Shown in pieces: positions 62,660-64,000 of a stretch of DNA of 64,000 nucleotides; position 1 is the stretch's first letter; each line of letters starts with the position of its first letter. The notes below the pieces were generated by a model. That model had not been told where the DNA came from. It was given only the letters and a program-made list of their open reading frames with translations, and did not search any database. Position numbers and translations under genes: made by a program. This stretch comes from Acidobacteriota bacterium (GTDB lineage Bacteria > Acidobacteriota > Thermoanaerobaculia > Multivoradales > Multivoraceae), in NCBI GenBank assembly GCA_003388555.1, contig QQVD01000029.1, forward strand, positions 62,001 through 126,000, written 5' to 3'.

Positions 62660-64000
62660 GCCACGGCGGCGGCGAGCTGCTCGGCCAAGGCGCGGCGATC
62701 GATCTTGCCGCTGCCGGTGCGCGGCAGCTCCCTGCGCACCTCGAGAAGTGACGGCACGGCGTAGGCAGGCAGCTTGGCACGCGCCGCCCGCGCCAGCGCC
62801 TCGACGGTCAGCGGCGTCGCCTCGTCCGCCGACGCTGCGCTCGCCAGCACCACTCCGGCGATGCGCAACCCGGCCTCGTCCTCGGGATCCGGCAGCGCCA
62901 CCGCGGCCGCCTCGCGCACGCCCTCGACGCTGCACAGCACCTGCTCCACCTCGTCGAGCTCCACCCGGTATCCACGCACCTTGATCTGCCGGTCCTTGCG
63001 GCCGAGGAAGTGCAGCTCGCCGTGTTCGTCCTCGCGCACCAGGTCGCCAGTGCGGTAGAAGACGTCCTCGAAGTCGGGGTAGGTCGGCCGGCGGTAGAAG
63101 GCGCGGCGGTTGAGCTCCGGCCGTCGCCAGTAGCCCCGCATCCGGGTGCCCGAGCGGATCAGCAGCTCGCCGACCTCGCCCGGCGCGACGACTTCGTCGT
63201 CGGCGCCGACGATCAGGCCCTCCGCCCCGTCCCAGACCCGGCCGAGCGGTACCGGCCGCGACTCGTCCCAGACCCCCGGCGGCAGGTGGTAGGCGGTGCA
63301 CTGGTTGACCTCCGCCGGCCCGTAGGAGTTCGAGAAGCGGGCGTGCGGCCACAGCGCCGTCAGGCGGGCGAGGTGCTTGGGCGGGAACGGCTCGCCGCCG
63401 AACAGCACCCAGCGCAGTGAGCTGCAGTCACGCTCCTCGACGCCGCCGTGCAGCAGCAGCTGGATCAGCGCCAGCGGCACCGAGTACCAGAAGCTGAGGC
63501 GCTCGCGCTCGATCAGCTCGGCGAGGCTGCGCGGGAAGATCGTCACCTCCTCCGGGATGATCACCGTGGTGGCGCCGCACAGCGGACCGGTGAGGTACTC
63601 GAAGGTCGACATGTCGAAGTGCAGCGGCGAGTGGTTGCCGAGCCGGTCCTGCGGCCCGACGCCGTACTCGCGCGCCGACAGCTCGGCGTAGGCCAGGCCG
63701 CTGCGGTGGGTGTGCATCAGCCCCTTGGGCACGCCGGTCGAGCCCGAGGTCACCATCACGTAGGCGAGGTCCTCTTCGACCCGGCGCACCCCCGGGTCGC
63801 CGTCCGGCAGCTGCTCGAGCACCGTCCAGGGCACCCACCGGGTGGCGCCGCCGCGGCCGGAGGTCGCGGCGGCGGCCTGCTGCCGCGGATCGCTGCCGAC
63901 GACGAGACGCAGGGGCGCGCCGGCGGCCGCCAGCTCGTCGGCCAGAGCCGTGGCGCGGGCGATGCGCGCCGGTGCGGTCAACAGGTGCCCGATGCCGCAG
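62623..64000 (-). CDS. AMP-forming adenylation enzyme (amino acid or acyl activating), 5' end beyond window
   Basis: The visible 459 C-terminal residues include the core motifs of the ANL superfamily: A3 YVMVTSGSTGVPKGLMHTH, A5 NSYGPAEVNQCT, A7 YRTGDLVRED, A8 GRKDRQIKVRGYRVEL and A10 PRTGSGKIDRRAL. The binding-pocket stretch FDMSTFEYLTGPLCGA is like that of amino acid adenylation domains and DltA-type ligases. No carrier domain is fused, so the ACP encoded convergently is the obvious partner. The open frame continues past position 64000. Confidence 0.9.
   Translation of the reverse strand, partial: CGIGHLLTAPARIARATALADELAAAGAPLRLVVGSDPRQQAAAATSGRGGATRWVPWTVLEQLPDGDPGVRRVEEDLAYVMVTSGSTGVPKGLMHTHRSGLAYAELSAREYGVGPQDRLGNHSPLHFDMSTFEYLTGPLCGATTVIIPEEVTIFPRSLAELIERERLSFWYSVPLALIQLLLHGGVEERDCSSLRWVLFGGEPFPPKHLARLTALWPHARFSNSYGPAEVNQCTAYHLPPGVWDESRPVPLGRVWDGAEGLIVGADDEVVAPGEVGELLIRSGTRMRGYWRRPELNRRAFYRRPTYPDFEDVFYRTGDLVREDEHGELHFLGRKDRQIKVRGYRVELDEVEQVLCSVEGVREAAAVALPDPEDEAGLRIAGVVLASAASADEATPLTVEALARAARAKLPAYAVPSLLEVRRELPRTGSGKIDRRALAEQLAAAVAQATDEARKPAR

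Overview
The window is very GC-rich, densely coded, and most likely from the phylum Acidobacteriota. Two PadR regulator plus duplicated-permease pairs match the acidobacterial PadR and ADOP (Acidobacterial Duplicated Orphan Permease) families. A Ser/Thr kinase-TPR protein lies divergent to an ECF sigma factor of the Sig-70_X6 type, a typical acidobacterial arrangement. There are also many exported hydrolases and a recurring secreted C-terminal domain. A class such as Thermoanaerobaculia is plausible, but no marker gene is present to prove it. No rRNA, tRNA, CRISPR array, transposase, phage or plasmid gene was found.

Layout. 0-2.6 kb: 5' part of an ADOP permease with its PadR regulator and a candidate operator, a small membrane protein, and an FNR-type regulator. 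2.7-7.5 kb: sulfatase-like hydrolase, PqqB-like metallo-hydrolase, O-acetylhomoserine sulfhydrylase (metY) and arsenate reductase (arsC). 7.5-8 kb: gene-free, with a clear intrinsic terminator and a possible small structured RNA. 8-17.2 kb: M28 peptidase, second ADOP-PadR pair, lipoprotein amidohydrolase, AlkD-like glycosylase, fumC. 17.2-23.1 kb: secreted protein, MscS channel, msrA, exported hypothetical, alpha/beta hydrolase. 23.1-29.7 kb: methyltransferase and Ser/Thr kinase, divergent from the ECF sigma factor, then a seven-haem cytochrome whose TPR tail is cut off by an in-frame stop. 29.7-42.7 kb: Calx-beta protein, TetR with a serine hydrolase, a 230-bp C/T tract, DUF5916 barrel, two alpha/beta hydrolases, PQQ-type sugar dehydrogenase. 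42.8-52 kb: DUF4143 ATPase, zincin/TPR pair, a twice-frameshifted ELWxxDGT-repeat gene, M14 carboxypeptidase. 52-57 kb: methyltransferase flanked by two fragments of one small gene, a secreted metalloprotease pair. 55.8-60.9 kb: a two-gene unit of unknown function (397 aa tandem-domain protein and a 1271 aa protein ending in a zincin-like domain). 61-64 kb: HupE/UreJ-like membrane protein, acyl carrier protein, and an adenylation enzyme that runs off the window.

Functionally the window reads as the accessory genome of a heterotroph that exports many hydrolases: peptidases M28, M14, a metzincin and a gluzincin; serine hydrolases; sulfatase-like and amidohydrolase enzymes; a sugar dehydrogenase. 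Signalling is by PadR, FNR, TetR, ECF sigma and Ser/Thr kinase. Several genes appear to be transcribed without a leader: a TAnnnT -10 box lies exactly 6 nt before the start codon and no Shine-Dalgarno sequence is present. Others carry strong Shine-Dalgarno sites, three of them with TTG starts.
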